From Sphaerisporangium album (lineage in GTDB: Bacteria > Actinomycetota > Actinomycetes > Streptosporangiales > Streptosporangiaceae): DNA of 62,057 nt. A model generated the notes under the pieces. That model had not been told where the DNA came from. It was given only the letters and a program-made list of their open reading frames with translations, and did no database searches. Of this stretch, positions 34,022-42,702 are shown piece after piece. The number at the start of each line of letters is the position of its first letter. The first letter of the stretch is position 1. The stretch covers positions 552,783 to 614,839 of the forward strand of contig NZ_QOIL01000001.1 of NCBI RefSeq assembly GCF_003323745.1, read 5' to 3'. The position numbers and the translations under genes were made by a program.

Positions 34022-37000
34022 ATGCGTCGATTTCTTGCTGCCCTCATCCTCCCGATCCTGCTGACATTGATGGGAACAGGAACGGCACACGCCTCAGCGC
34101 TCCATGACACCTTCAGGGCGCTGCTGTTCACCAAGGCCGTGGGATACGTCCACGACTCGATTCCGGCCGGCATCCAGATGGTCAGGGAACTGGCCGCCGA
34201 CAACCACTTCGCGGTCGTCCAGAGCGCCGACTCCGCCGACTTCAACGACGCCAACCTGGCCACGTTCGACGTGGTCATCATGCTGCAGAACTCCGGCATG
34301 GTCTGGGACAACGACGCGCAGCGCGAGGCGCTGCAGAAGTACGTCCGCTCCGGAAAGGGCATCGTCGGCATCCACAACACCCTGGACATGGGCGTCGAGA
34401 GCGACTTCCCCTGGTGGGACGACCTGATCAACGGCGGCGCCCACATGCCCGCACACTCGCCGGGCGTGCTCCAGGGCACCGCCAAGGTGGCCGACCGCGT
34501 CCACCCCTCCACCAGGAACCTGCCCCACCGGTGGCAGCGCGCCGAGGAGTGGTACAACTTCTCCCCGAACCCCCGCGGCAACGTGCACGTCCTGGTGACC
34601 GCGGACGAGACCACCTACAACCCCGGCGGATCCGCCATGGGGCCCGACCACCCGATCTCCTGGTGCCGCAACGCCGAGGGCGGCAAGGTCTGGGCGACCG
34701 CCATGGGCCACGACAGCGCCTCCTACAGCGAACCGCTGTTCCGCGAGCACGTGCTCGGGGGCGTCAAGTGGGCCGCCGGCGCCGAGCCCGGCGACTGCGG
34801 CGGGACGGTGAACAACAGCTTCGAGAAGGTCGTGCTCGACGACAACACCGCCGACCCGATGGAGCTGGACGTGGCCGCCGACGGCCGCGTCTTCTACATC
34901 CAGCGCAGGGGCGAGATCAAGATCTACAAGCCGGACACCCACAGCACGGTCACCGCGGCCACGCTCAACGTCTACACCGGCGGCGAAGACGGTCTGGCCG
35001 GAATGGAACTCGACCCGAATTTCCAGGACAACCACTGGATATACGTCTACTACTCGCCGGAGAACAGCACGGAGGACGTCAACCGGCTCTCCCGCTTCAC
35101 GGTGGACGGTGACAGCATCGACCTGGCCACCGAGAAGAAGCTGCTCGAGGTGCCCGCCTACCGGCAGAGGACCTTCCCCGAGCCCGGCCACACCGGGGGC
35201 GCGGTGGAGTTCGGCCCCGACGGCAGCCTCTACCTCAGCACCGGCGACGACGTCCCGCCGAACCTGTCGCCCGACTGGCAGGGGTACGCGCCCCTCGACT
35301 GGCGCCCGGGGCAGCACATGCTCGACGCCGCCCGTACGGCGGGCAACACCAACGACCTGCGCGGCAAGATCCTGCGCGTCAAGCCGAAGGCCGACGGCGG
35401 CTACGACATCCCCGCGGGCAACCTCTTCCCGCCCGGCACCGCCAAGACCAGGCCCGAGATCTACGCCATGGGCTTCCGCAACCCGTTCAGGTTCACCGTC
35501 GACCAGAAGACCGGGTACGTGCACGCGGCCGACTACGGCCCCGACCGGGGCGGCCCGACGACCGATCGCGGTCCCGAGGGGCTGGTGGAGTACAACATCA
35601 TCAAGAAGGCCGGCAACTACGGCTGGCCGTTCTGCCACGGCGACAACCAGCCCTACGCGCCGTACAACCCTGACACCAAGGTGGTCGGGCCGAAGTTCGA
35701 CTGCGCCCACCCCGCCAACGACTCCCCGAACAACACGGGGCTGACCGAGTTGCCGCCGATCGAGCCGCCCGTCATGTGGTACGGCTACGGCACCTCGCCG
35801 AACTTCCCCGAGCTCGGCGCGGGCGGCTCGGCCCCGATGAGCGGACCGGTCTACCGCTACGACGCCGCCAGCACCTCCACGACGAAGTTCCCCCCGTACT
35901 TCGACGGGGTGAACTTCTTCTACGAGTGGTCGCGCCACTACGTCAAGGAGATCCACCTCGACGGCGAGGACAAGCTGCTGAAGATCAACAGCTTCCTGCC
36001 GAACCAGACGTTCATCAAGCCGATGGACATGACCTTCGGCCGCGACGGCTCGATGTACCTTCTGGAATGGGGCAACTCGTTCGGCGGCGGCAACAACGAC
36101 TCGGGCCTCTATCGCATCGACTACTCCGCGGGTGCCCGGGCGCCGATCGCCAAGATCACCGCCTCCCGCACCAACGGGCCGGCGCCGCTCACCGTCGACT
36201 TCGACAGCGCCGGCAGCTACGACCCCGACGGCGACCCGATCGAGTTCGCCTGGGACTTCGACGGGGACGGGACCTTCGACGCCACCGGGCCCAAGGCGAG
36301 CCACGCCTACTCCTCCGCCGGGCAGGTCACCGCCCAGCTCAAGGTGACCGACGTCACGGGCAAGGAGGGGTTCGCCAACGTGTTGATCACGTCGGGCAAC
36401 ACCGCGCCCACGGTCACCATCGAGACGCCGCCGAACGGAAGCGTGATCGAGTTCGGCCAGAACGTGCCGTACAAGGTCAAGGTCACCGACCCCGAGGACA
36501 CCACGATCGACTGCTCGAAGGTGTTCGTGAACCCGGCGCTCGGGCACGACGACCACGAGCACGAGACCGTCGAGATCCCCGGGTGCGAGGGCACGATCTC
36601 CACCAGCGACATCGGCGGCCACCCGGCGGGCGCCAACCTCTACTACGTCATCAACGCCCACTACACCGACAAGGGCGGCAACCCGCTCACCGGTTACGCC
36701 AAGACGATCCTGCAGCCCAGGCGGAAGCAGGCCGAGTACTTCACGGCGATGTCGGGAGTCCGGGTCATCGACGAGCCCGGCGCCGAAAGCGGCAAGCGCA
36801 TCGGCGACGTCAGCGACAAGGACTGGATCGCCTTCACCCCGATGGACCTGAACGGGGTCACCGCCGTCAGCTACCGCCTGTCCAGCCCGTACGGTGGCGG
36901 ATCGGTCGAGCTGCACGCCGACTCGCCCACCGGCGCGCTGCTGGCCACCACCCCCGTTCCCAACACGGGAGACTGGAACAACTACCAGATGACCGTGTCG

Positions 37001-38608
37001 ACGCCGGTCAAGTCCGACGTCCGCACCAAGACGATCTACGTCGTGTTCAAGAACAGCAGGAACAACGCCTTCGACCTGGACGCCGTCCAGTTCACCGGCG
37101 AGGACATCGGCGGCGGGCTGAAGCCGGGCACCTACACGATCACCGCCCAGCACAGCGGCAAGAACGTGACGCCGGTGAGCGACGCCGACGACGCGCTGAT
37201 CGTCCAGAAGAGCGGGACGCAGGGCCCCGAGCAGAAGTGGGAGGCGATGCCTCTCCCCGACGGCAGCTACCAGTTCAAGAACCTCAAGAGCGGCAAGTGC
37301 CTGGACGTGCCGGGCGGCTCGGGCGCGGCGGGCACCCAGCTCGTCCAGTGGAGCTGTCACCCCTCTACCGCCCCCGACCAGGTCAACCAGCGGTTCTTCC
37401 CCCTCGCCTCGGGCGACACCTACAAGATCACCTCGGCGGCGAGCGGCCTGTGCCTCGACATCAACAGCGGGTCCCACGAGGACGGCGGCGCGGTGATCCA
37501 GTGGAACTGCGTCAACGCCGACAACCAGAGGTTCGGGTTCACGCCGGTCGCCGAAGCCGACAAGACACCCCCGGTGACCACGGCCAAGGCGGCCGAGCCG
37601 AACGGCAAGGACGGCTGGTACACCTCAGGTCCCGTCGAGGTCTCGATGACCGCCACCGACGACGCCTCCGACGTGGCCGCCACCGAGTGGCGCCTCGACG
37701 CCGGTCCCTGGACCCCCTACACCGAGGCGGTCCTGGTCAGCGGCGACGGGACGCGCAAGCTGGAGTACCGCTCCCGCGACGGGGCGGGCAACGTCGAGGA
37801 GGCCCGCACGCTCACCCTCAAGATCGACGTCACGGCGCCGCAGACGACCGCGTCGTTCGCCGCGCCCAACGACGCCGGCTGGAACGACGGTGACGTGCCG
37901 GTGCTCCTGTCGGCGCAGGACGCCACCTCGGGGGTCGCCCGCATCGAGTACTCCCTCGACCAGGCCGGCTGGAAGGCCTACGAGGGCCGGCCCGTGGTGG
38001 TCGGCGGAGACGGCACCCACGAGGTGCGCTACCGGGCCGTCGACAACGCCGGCACCGCCGAGCAGGAGAAGGCCGCCGTCCTCAAGATCGACGGCACCCG
38101 CCCGACCCTGATGGTCTCCGGCGTCTCGGACGGAGAGGCGTACGGCGACAGCCAGGATCTGCGCATCACCTGGCAGGCCGTGGACACCACATCGGGCGTG
38201 AAGACCACGTCGGGCACCCTCGACGGGGCTTCGCTCGCGGCCGGCACGGTGCTCCCGCTCTTCACCCAGGCCCTGGCCGGTCACACGGTCGCGGTCACCG
38301 CCACCGACAACGCGGGCAACTCGCTGACGACGAACGTGCGGTTCAGCGTCACGACCTCGATGCGGGACATGCAGAGCCTGATCGACAGGTTCCACAGCAC
38401 CGGCTGGCTGTCCCGGTCCGCACACAAGTCACTGACCGGCGAGCTGACCAAGGCCCGCATCGCGGAGGCGTCGGGCAAGGACGCCAAGGCCGTCCGTCAC
38501 CTGGCGGCCTTCAAGAAGCTGGTGGCCGACCAGAAGCTGGTACCGAGAGCCGACGTCCGCGGGGTCCTGACCCGCGACGCCGACAAGGTGATCACGACGA
38601 TCGGCTGA
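34022..38608 (+). CDS. Giant secreted ThuA / PQQ-type sugar dehydrogenase / lectin protein
   Basis: A 1528-residue secreted protein. A signal peptide (1-26) is followed by a ThuA-like domain (about 30-255, GIVGIHNTLD, EEWYNF), a beta-propeller glucose/sorbosone dehydrogenase-like domain (about 265-715, HTGGAVEFGPDGSLY, RNPFRF, DYGPD), a PKD domain (about 716-795, DPDGDPIEFAWDFDGDG), a beta-domain, a CBM6-like module (about 900-1020), a ricin-type lectin (about 1035-1165, QW motifs), two OmpL47/Ig-like repeats (about 1170-1350), a further Ig-like domain and a helical FIMAH-like domain (about 1445-1528). It probably binds a polysaccharide and oxidises sugars outside the cell. It directly follows the sugar importer operon. 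GGAG lies seven bases before ATG 34022. Confidence 0.9.
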   Translation: MRRFLAALILPILLTLMGTGTAHASALHDTFRALLFTKAVGYVHDSIPAGIQMVRELAADNHFAVVQSADSADFNDANLATFDVVIMLQNSGMVWDNDAQREALQKYVRSGKGIVGIHNTLDMGVESDFPWWDDLINGGAHMPAHSPGVLQGTAKVADRVHPSTRNLPHRWQRAEEWYNFSPNPRGNVHVLVTADETTYNPGGSAMGPDHPISWCRNAEGGKVWATAMGHDSASYSEPLFREHVLGGVKWAAGAEPGDCGGTVNNSFEKVVLDDNTADPMELDVAADGRVFYIQRRGEIKIYKPDTHSTVTAATLNVYTGGEDGLAGMELDPNFQDNHWIYVYYSPENSTEDVNRLSRFTVDGDSIDLATEKKLLEVPAYRQRTFPEPGHTGGAVEFGPDGSLYLSTGDDVPPNLSPDWQGYAPLDWRPGQHMLDAARTAGNTNDLRGKILRVKPKADGGYDIPAGNLFPPGTAKTRPEIYAMGFRNPFRFTVDQKTGYVHAADYGPDRGGPTTDRGPEGLVEYNIIKKAGNYGWPFCHGDNQPYAPYNPDTKVVGPKFDCAHPANDSPNNTGLTELPPIEPPVMWYGYGTSPNFPELGAGGSAPMSGPVYRYDAASTSTTKFPPYFDGVNFFYEWSRHYVKEIHLDGEDKLLKINSFLPNQTFIKPMDMTFGRDGSMYLLEWGNSFGGGNNDSGLYRIDYSAGARAPIAKITASRTNGPAPLTVDFDSAGSYDPDGDPIEFAWDFDGDGTFDATGPKASHAYSSAGQVTAQLKVTDVTGKEGFANVLITSGNTAPTVTIETPPNGSVIEFGQNVPYKVKVTDPEDTTIDCSKVFVNPALGHDDHEHETVEIPGCEGTISTSDIGGHPAGANLYYVINAHYTDKGGNPLTGYAKTILQPRRKQAEYFTAMSGVRVIDEPGAESGKRIGDVSDKDWIAFTPMDLNGVTAVSYRLSSPYGGGSVELHADSPTGALLATTPVPNTGDWNNYQMTVSTPVKSDVRTKTIYVVFKNSRNNAFDLDAVQFTGEDIGGGLKPGTYTITAQHSGKNVTPVSDADDALIVQKSGTQGPEQKWEAMPLPDGSYQFKNLKSGKCLDVPGGSGAAGTQLVQWSCHPSTAPDQVNQRFFPLASGDTYKITSAASGLCLDINSGSHEDGGAVIQWNCVNADNQRFGFTPVAEADKTPPVTTAKAAEPNGKDGWYTSGPVEVSMTATDDASDVAATEWRLDAGPWTPYTEAVLVSGDGTRKLEYRSRDGAGNVEEARTLTLKIDVTAPQTTASFAAPNDAGWNDGDVPVLLSAQDATSGVARIEYSLDQAGWKAYEGRPVVVGGDGTHEVRYRAVDNAGTAEQEKAAVLKIDGTRPTLMVSGVSDGEAYGDSQDLRITWQAVDTTSGVKTTSGTLDGASLAAGTVLPLFTQALAGHTVAVTATDNAGNSLTTNVRFSVTTSMRDMQSLIDRFHSTGWLSRSAHKSLTGELTKARIAEASGKDAKAVRHLAAFKKLVADQKLVPRADVRGVLTRDADKVITTIG

Positions 38609-38618
38609 ACCACGACCC

Positions 38619-38650
38619 GGGCCACCCACCCGCACCCGGGTGGGTGGCCC
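38619..38650 (+). terminator. Strong stem-loop terminator after the giant gene
   Basis: A perfect 14-bp stem (GGGCCACCCACCCG and its complement) with a 4-base loop starts 10 bases after the stop at 38608. Confidence 0.85.
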
Positions 38651-38745
38651 GGCCCTGTTCCCCTCGGTTCCCCTCGCCGGCCGCGCATCCGGGTCAACGT
38701 CCGATCACCGGCCCCTATCCTGCTGCGAGAGGTGAAGGAGGTTCG

Positions 38746-39591
38746 ATGAGCCTGGAGAACGGCCTTGACGGCGCCACCGGTGCCGCGGTGGACATGGCCG
38801 GAGTGAGCGTGAGGGTCGTGGGGCGCACGCTTCTGGCCGAGGTGGACTGGCGGGTGGAGTTCGGCGAGCACTGGGTGATCCTTGGGCGCAACGGCGCGGG
38901 GAAGACCACGATGCTCTCGGTCGCGGCGGCCGTACGTCACCCGAGCTCGGGCGCGGCGTCCGTCCTCGGCCACCGGCTGGGACGGGTCGACCTGCGCGAG
39001 CTGCGCCGCCACATCGGCCTGGTGGCGGCTAGTCAGCGCCTCGTCGACGAGGCGCTGATGGAGGAGGAGGGCCTCACCGCGCACACGGTCGTGCTCACCG
39101 GCCACACCGGCAGCAGCGCCCCGCTGTGGGACCGCTACGGGCCGAGGGAGCACGAGAAGGCGCACGCCCTGCTCGCCGACCTCGGCTGCAAGGACCTGGC
39201 CGACCGGCCGTTCGCGGTGTGCTCGCAGGGCGAGCGGGGGCGGGTGCGCATCGCCCGCGCGCTCATGGCCGACCCGGCGATCCTGATGCTCGACGAGCCG
39301 TTCGCCGGCCTGGACCTGCCCGCCCGCGAGGACCTGATCACCGCGATCGAGGACCTCGCCCACGGCCGCCCGGCTCTGACGACGGTCCTGGTCACCCACC
39401 ACCTGGAAGAGGTCCCGTCCACCACCACGCACGCCCTGCTGGTGAGCGACGCCCGCGTCCTGGCCGCAGGGCCAGTCCACGACGTCCTGACGAGCGAGAA
39501 CCTCTCCCGCTGCTTCGGCCGCCCGCTCACCCTGCACCACGTGGACGGCCGCTGGTACGTCCGCGCGGCGCGCCGGGTCACCGGTGTGTAA
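38746..39591 (+). CDS. Stand-alone ABC ATP-binding protein
   Basis: A 281-residue ATPase with Walker A GRNGAGKTT, a signature region CSQGERGRVRIARAL (SQGE in place of SGGQ), Walker B LMLDEPFAGLDLP and a switch in VTHHLEEVP. These features match the ModF/YlmA-like soluble ATPases of unknown partner. GAAGGAGG at five bases fixes ATG 38746. No permease is adjacent. Fragments of its sequence recur at 40340-40405. Confidence 0.88.
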   Translation: MSLENGLDGATGAAVDMAGVSVRVVGRTLLAEVDWRVEFGEHWVILGRNGAGKTTMLSVAAAVRHPSSGAASVLGHRLGRVDLRELRRHIGLVAASQRLVDEALMEEEGLTAHTVVLTGHTGSSAPLWDRYGPREHEKAHALLADLGCKDLADRPFAVCSQGERGRVRIARALMADPAILMLDEPFAGLDLPAREDLITAIEDLAHGRPALTTVLVTHHLEEVPSTTTHALLVSDARVLAAGPVHDVLTSENLSRCFGRPLTLHHVDGRWYVRAARRVTGV

Positions 39592-39663
39592 GGCACCCGC
39601 CGGCGCGTAGGGGAGCGGCCAAGTCCGGGGAATCCGCATGTCCACGCGCCCGATCATCGCCGG

Positions 39664-40085
39664 TCGAGATCGCCTCCGGCATCCATTTCCGCCTCGACCG
39701 TCAGCAGATCCTCGCTGACCCCGAGCCGCCGCACATCGAAGCGATCTTGGATGAGAGCGTGCTACGGCGGACGGTGGGAGGGCGTGCCAACCTCAGAGAG
39801 CAGCTTGCCCATCTGGTCGAACTGGCTCAAAGGCCGAACATCGAGATCAGGATCCTTCCATTCGTCTCCGGCGCACATGCCAGTCATGATGGCTCGTTCA
39901 GGATCTTCGCGATGCCGGAGCCGTATCCCCAGGTCGCATATGTGGACACATCAGCAGGCGGTATCTACGTCGAGGCAGAGGGGCTGGAAAGGCTTACACT
40001 GAAGTTTGACCGCATACGGACTGATTCGCTCGACCCGGCTCAATCGACTGATTTGATCAGCGCAGTCGTCGACGAGCTCGGGTAG
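39664..40085 (+). pseudogene. Truncated XRE/DUF5753 regulator
   Basis: The frame encodes most of a DUF5753 domain (RLDRQQILADPEPPHIEAIL, VLRRTVGG, HLVELAQRPNIEIRILPF, FDRIRTDSLDPAQS) but lacks the N-terminal helix-turn-helix (about 80 residues) and the start of DUF5753. The frame runs back into unrelated sequence following the ABC ATPase stop, with no start codon or ribosome site. It should be non-functional. The intact DUF397 partner follows at 40105. Confidence 0.75.
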
Positions 40086-40104
40086 CCACAAGATGGAAGG
40101 CGAA

Positions 40105-40326
40105 ATGATGACTCCCGAAAATCGTCCTCCGGTCGCATGGCACATCAGTAGCTTCAGTCCTGACGCCGGCCCCAACTGCGTCGAGGCTGGTCCCATCCTC
40201 GACGGCAGCGGCCGGATCGCCGTACGGCACAGTCGTCACCCGGACGGCCCGGTGATCGTCTACACCCGCGCGGAGTGGGACGCCTTCCTGGCGGGCGTCC
40301 GCGCTGCCGAGTTCGACTTCGAATAA
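40105..40326 (+). CDS. DUF397 domain protein
   Basis: A 73-residue protein with WHISSFSPDAGPNCVEAG and VIVYTRAEWDAFLAGVR, the conserved start and end of DUF397. These small proteins are encoded beside XRE/DUF5753 regulators (BldB/WhiJ-like systems) and are thought to interact with them. Here the regulator is truncated, so this is an orphan. GGAAGG four bases before ATG 40105 supports the start; ATG 40093 and 40108 are alternatives. Confidence 0.85.
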   Translation: MMTPENRPPVAWHISSFSPDAGPNCVEAGPILDGSGRIAVRHSRHPDGPVIVYTRAEWDAFLAGVRAAEFDFE

Positions 40327-40339
40327 ATCCGAGGCCGCG

Positions 40340-40405
40340 TGCACGGTCGTGCTCACCGACTGAGTCTCGACCATGTGGACGGCCCCGGTACGTCCGCGCG
40401 GCGCG
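40340..40405 (+). repeat. Decayed duplicate fragments of the upstream ABC ATPase gene
   Basis: 40340-40358 resembles the gene at about 39080-39100 (ACGGTCGTGCTCACCG), and 40371-40405 matches 39537-39572 at about 33 of 36 positions, the end of the same gene. In this copy the two pieces are adjacent, so about 430 bases between them are lost. The DUF5753/DUF397 pair lies between the intact gene and this remnant. Confidence 0.6.
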
Positions 40406-40504
40406 TACGCCTCGCTGAGCACGCGGCCTTCCCGGGCGAGGGCCGGTGACGTACGCCCGGCCGCCGCTGTTCCGCCGGGAGTGGTCCGCGTTTCGGTGGA
40501 ATTC

Positions 40505-40535
40505 TCCGCTGGTCAAGACGCGGAAATTCTTTTTT
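40505..40535 (+). terminator. Intrinsic terminator with T-run
   Basis: A TCCGC/GCGGA stem with a 10-base loop (40505-40524), flanked by further AATT pairing, is followed by AATTCTTTTTT. The T-run is rare in this high-GC DNA. It would end transcripts from the DUF397 gene. Confidence 0.55.
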
Positions 40536-40981
40536 GCCGGACGGAGTTAGGGTTCGGTGGCTCTCGCGATTAGGGCGTAATGCGGACGTGGCGCGTTCGC
40601 GGGCCTCTCTTCCGGGCTATCCCTAATGGGATCGAATTCCCGTCCGTAAGGCGGAGGTCATTGATGCCTGTCCGCAACCGCTTCGCCGAGGGCGAAACTC
40701 TCTGGTGGGGGCCGTGTGAGCTGCGGTGATGTGCATGTGAACGGGTGAATTCACGGAAAAGTCTCCCTCTCGGGGTGACTTGGGGTATGGCACTAAATTT
40801 TCTGCCCAAACTCGGTAGATACAGCCATGATGCCTTTGTTGTATACATAAGGTATGACAAATCGGATGGTGGGGGCCTGTCCGCTACGCGATCCGGTAAG
40901 GACCGCAACCCCGGTGTCGTCCGCGGACGGAGGGGACGAGCGTCGCCGCCTCCCCGATTTCCCCGGCCCGACACGGTGACG
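40536..40981. other. AT-richer gene-free stretch before the LuxR remnant
   Basis: No convincing gene. Noticeably AT-richer than its surroundings, with ATTAGGG at 40569-40575 and its complement CCCTAAT at 40621-40627, and a dyad centred on GTATAC near 40845 (TGCCTTTGT against ACATAAGGTA). It probably carries the promoter of the broken LuxR gene or is the edge of an acquired segment. Confidence 0.4.
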
Positions 40982-41685
40982 ATGAAAAATGGCGCACGAA
41001 AAAGGACGGTCCTGCTGGCCGAAAGCCGTACGCTGCTGCGGATCGGGTTGAAGGAGATCGTCCAGGAGGCCGGCGACATGGCCGTGACCGGCGAGACGAC
41101 CGACACGGCCGACACGATCCGCGGCATCCGGGACCTTTCCCCCGAGATCGTCGTGACGGGCCCGCTCACCGACTGCGCCGACTCGATCGCGGCCGTCCGG
41201 AAGATCGCTGCGGAGGTCTCGCCCCGGCCTCCCCGCTTCCTCGCGCTCGTCGACGCCTGGGACGCGCGCTACCTCGACACGCCCGAGCCGGAGGTCGGCG
41301 GCCTGCTGTACACCAACGCGTCGGCCGAGGAACTGCGCGCCGCGATCCGCATGCTGTCCGCCGGGTACTCCTTCCTGGCCCCCGAGGCGCACCCGAGGAG
41401 GCCGCGCCCGCCCGCGCCGTCCGGTCTCAGGCCGCCGCCCGTCTCCGACATGACCGGCAGGGAGCTGGAGGTGCTGCGCCTGCTCGCCCGCGGCTACACC
41501 AACGCCGAGACCTCTCGCTGAGCGAGAGCACGGTCAAGTCGCACGTGCAGAACGTGCTGCACAAGAAGCACCTGCGCAACCGGGCGTCCGCCGTGATCTA
41601 CGCCTACGAGACCGGCCTGACGAAGGTGGGGGAGAACAACGCGGCCCTGATGCGCCGGACATATCCGGATGACGACCGCAACTAG
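40982..41685 (+). pseudogene. Frameshifted LuxR/NarL-family response regulator
   Basis: The first frame (40982-41521) encodes a receiver-like domain, TVLLAESRTLLRIGLKEIVQ, and then MTGRELEVLRLLARGYTNAE, the start of a LuxR helix-turn-helix. It stops at TGA 41519-41521. From 41512 another frame continues the same domain as LSLSESTVKSHVQNVLHKK to TAG 41685. A short deletion of about a dozen bases after AACGCCGAG explains both the missing residues and the shift. The receiver lacks the usual phospho-acceptor Asp (IVVTGPLTD where VxxMDxxMP is expected). Confidence 0.8.
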
Positions 41686-41778
41686 CCGACCGGCGCGCCG
41701 GGGCCTGCGGAGGCTCAGTCCATTTCGCGGCGCATTGGTACTTTCGCAGGGTCCGGCCACTTGCCACGATGGCAAGCC

Positions 41779-42702
41779 ATGACGTCCATACGAGACGCGG
41801 CCGGTCGGCGGCGCGGCATGATCGGCGCGGCGACCGCGATGTTCTGCGTGGGAACGTTGACGGGGGTCTCACCCGCGCTCCACGCGTACCCGGTGTACGG
41901 CGGGCAGGCCGTGCGCTACGCGGCAGGCGCGATCCTGCTGTTCGCCGTGGCCCGGGCCAGGAGGCTGCCGCCCCTGCGGCTGAGCGCCCGCGAGGTGCTC
42001 CTGGTCGTGCTGCTCGCGCTGGTCGGGCTGGCGGCGTTCAACGTGTTCATCGTCGAGTCGACCCGGTACGCCGACCCCGCGATGGTGGGCACGATCGTGG
42101 CCACCGTCCCCATCATCTTCGCGCTCGCCACGCCGCTCATGGAGGGCAGGAGGCCGACCCCGCACGTCGTGGCGGCGGCGGTCCTGGTCGCCACGGGGGC
42201 GGCCGTCACGATCGGCCTGGGCGCGGCCACGCTCGTCGGCGTGCTGCTGGCGTTCGGCGCGCTCGGCGGCGAGGTGGGGTTCTCGCTGCTGGCGATCCCG
42301 CTGCTGCCGAGGCTCGGCGCGATCCGGGTGGCGGCCTACTCGGCCACCGCCGCCGTGCCGTTGCTGCTGGTGGCGGGCTTCGTGGTGGACGGGCCCGGCA
42401 TGCTGCGCGCCCCCACGCTTCCCGAGGCGTCCGCGCTGGCCTACCTGGCGGTGGTGGTGACGGCGTTCGCGTTCTTCTGCTGGTACGACGCGCTGCCCCG
42501 GCTGGGACCCGAGCGGGCGGGCCTGTTCTCCGGCTTCCTCCCGCTCGGCACCATCATCGCCGCGCTCGTGCTGGGCACAGGCCGTCCGGGCTGGCCGGAG
42601 TTCCTCGGCGCGGCCCTGGTCGTCGGGGGACTGCTGCTCGGGCTACAGCCGGCGCGCGTGCCCGTGCCGGCGGGCGCGCAGCCGGTCGAGCAGCCCGAGT
42701 AG
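41779..42702 (+). CDS. EamA/DMT-family exporter
   Basis: A 307-residue membrane protein with ten predicted membrane segments in two EamA halves (for example VLLVVLLALVGLAAFNVFIV and ATLVGVLLAFGALGGEVGFSLLAI). Members of the family export amino acids and other metabolites. ATG 41779 is chosen; a TTG at 41761 and ATG 41818 are alternatives, none with a strong ribosome site. Its last 60 bases overlap the antiporter gene on the other strand. It could export the product of the neighbouring pyrrole locus. Confidence 0.8.
   Translation: MTSIRDAAGRRRGMIGAATAMFCVGTLTGVSPALHAYPVYGGQAVRYAAGAILLFAVARARRLPPLRLSAREVLLVVLLALVGLAAFNVFIVESTRYADPAMVGTIVATVPIIFALATPLMEGRRPTPHVVAAAVLVATGAAVTIGLGAATLVGVLLAFGALGGEVGFSLLAIPLLPRLGAIRVAAYSATAAVPLLLVAGFVVDGPGMLRAPTLPEASALAYLAVVVTAFAFFCWYDALPRLGPERAGLFSGFLPLGTIIAALVLGTGRPGWPEFLGAALVVGGLLLGLQPARVPVPAGAQPVEQPE

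Noticed and set aside
34094..37477. 1127-codon open frame on the minus strand opposite the giant secreted-protein gene
   Set aside because: It is rich in Val/Gly/Arg/Asp with no motif and lies entirely opposite a clearly coding gene; long antisense frames are expected in high-GC DNA.
39126..39660. Extending the DUF5753 frame upstream through the ABC ATPase gene
   Set aside because: That part is the out-of-frame shadow of the ATPase; real DUF5753 similarity begins only at about 39664.
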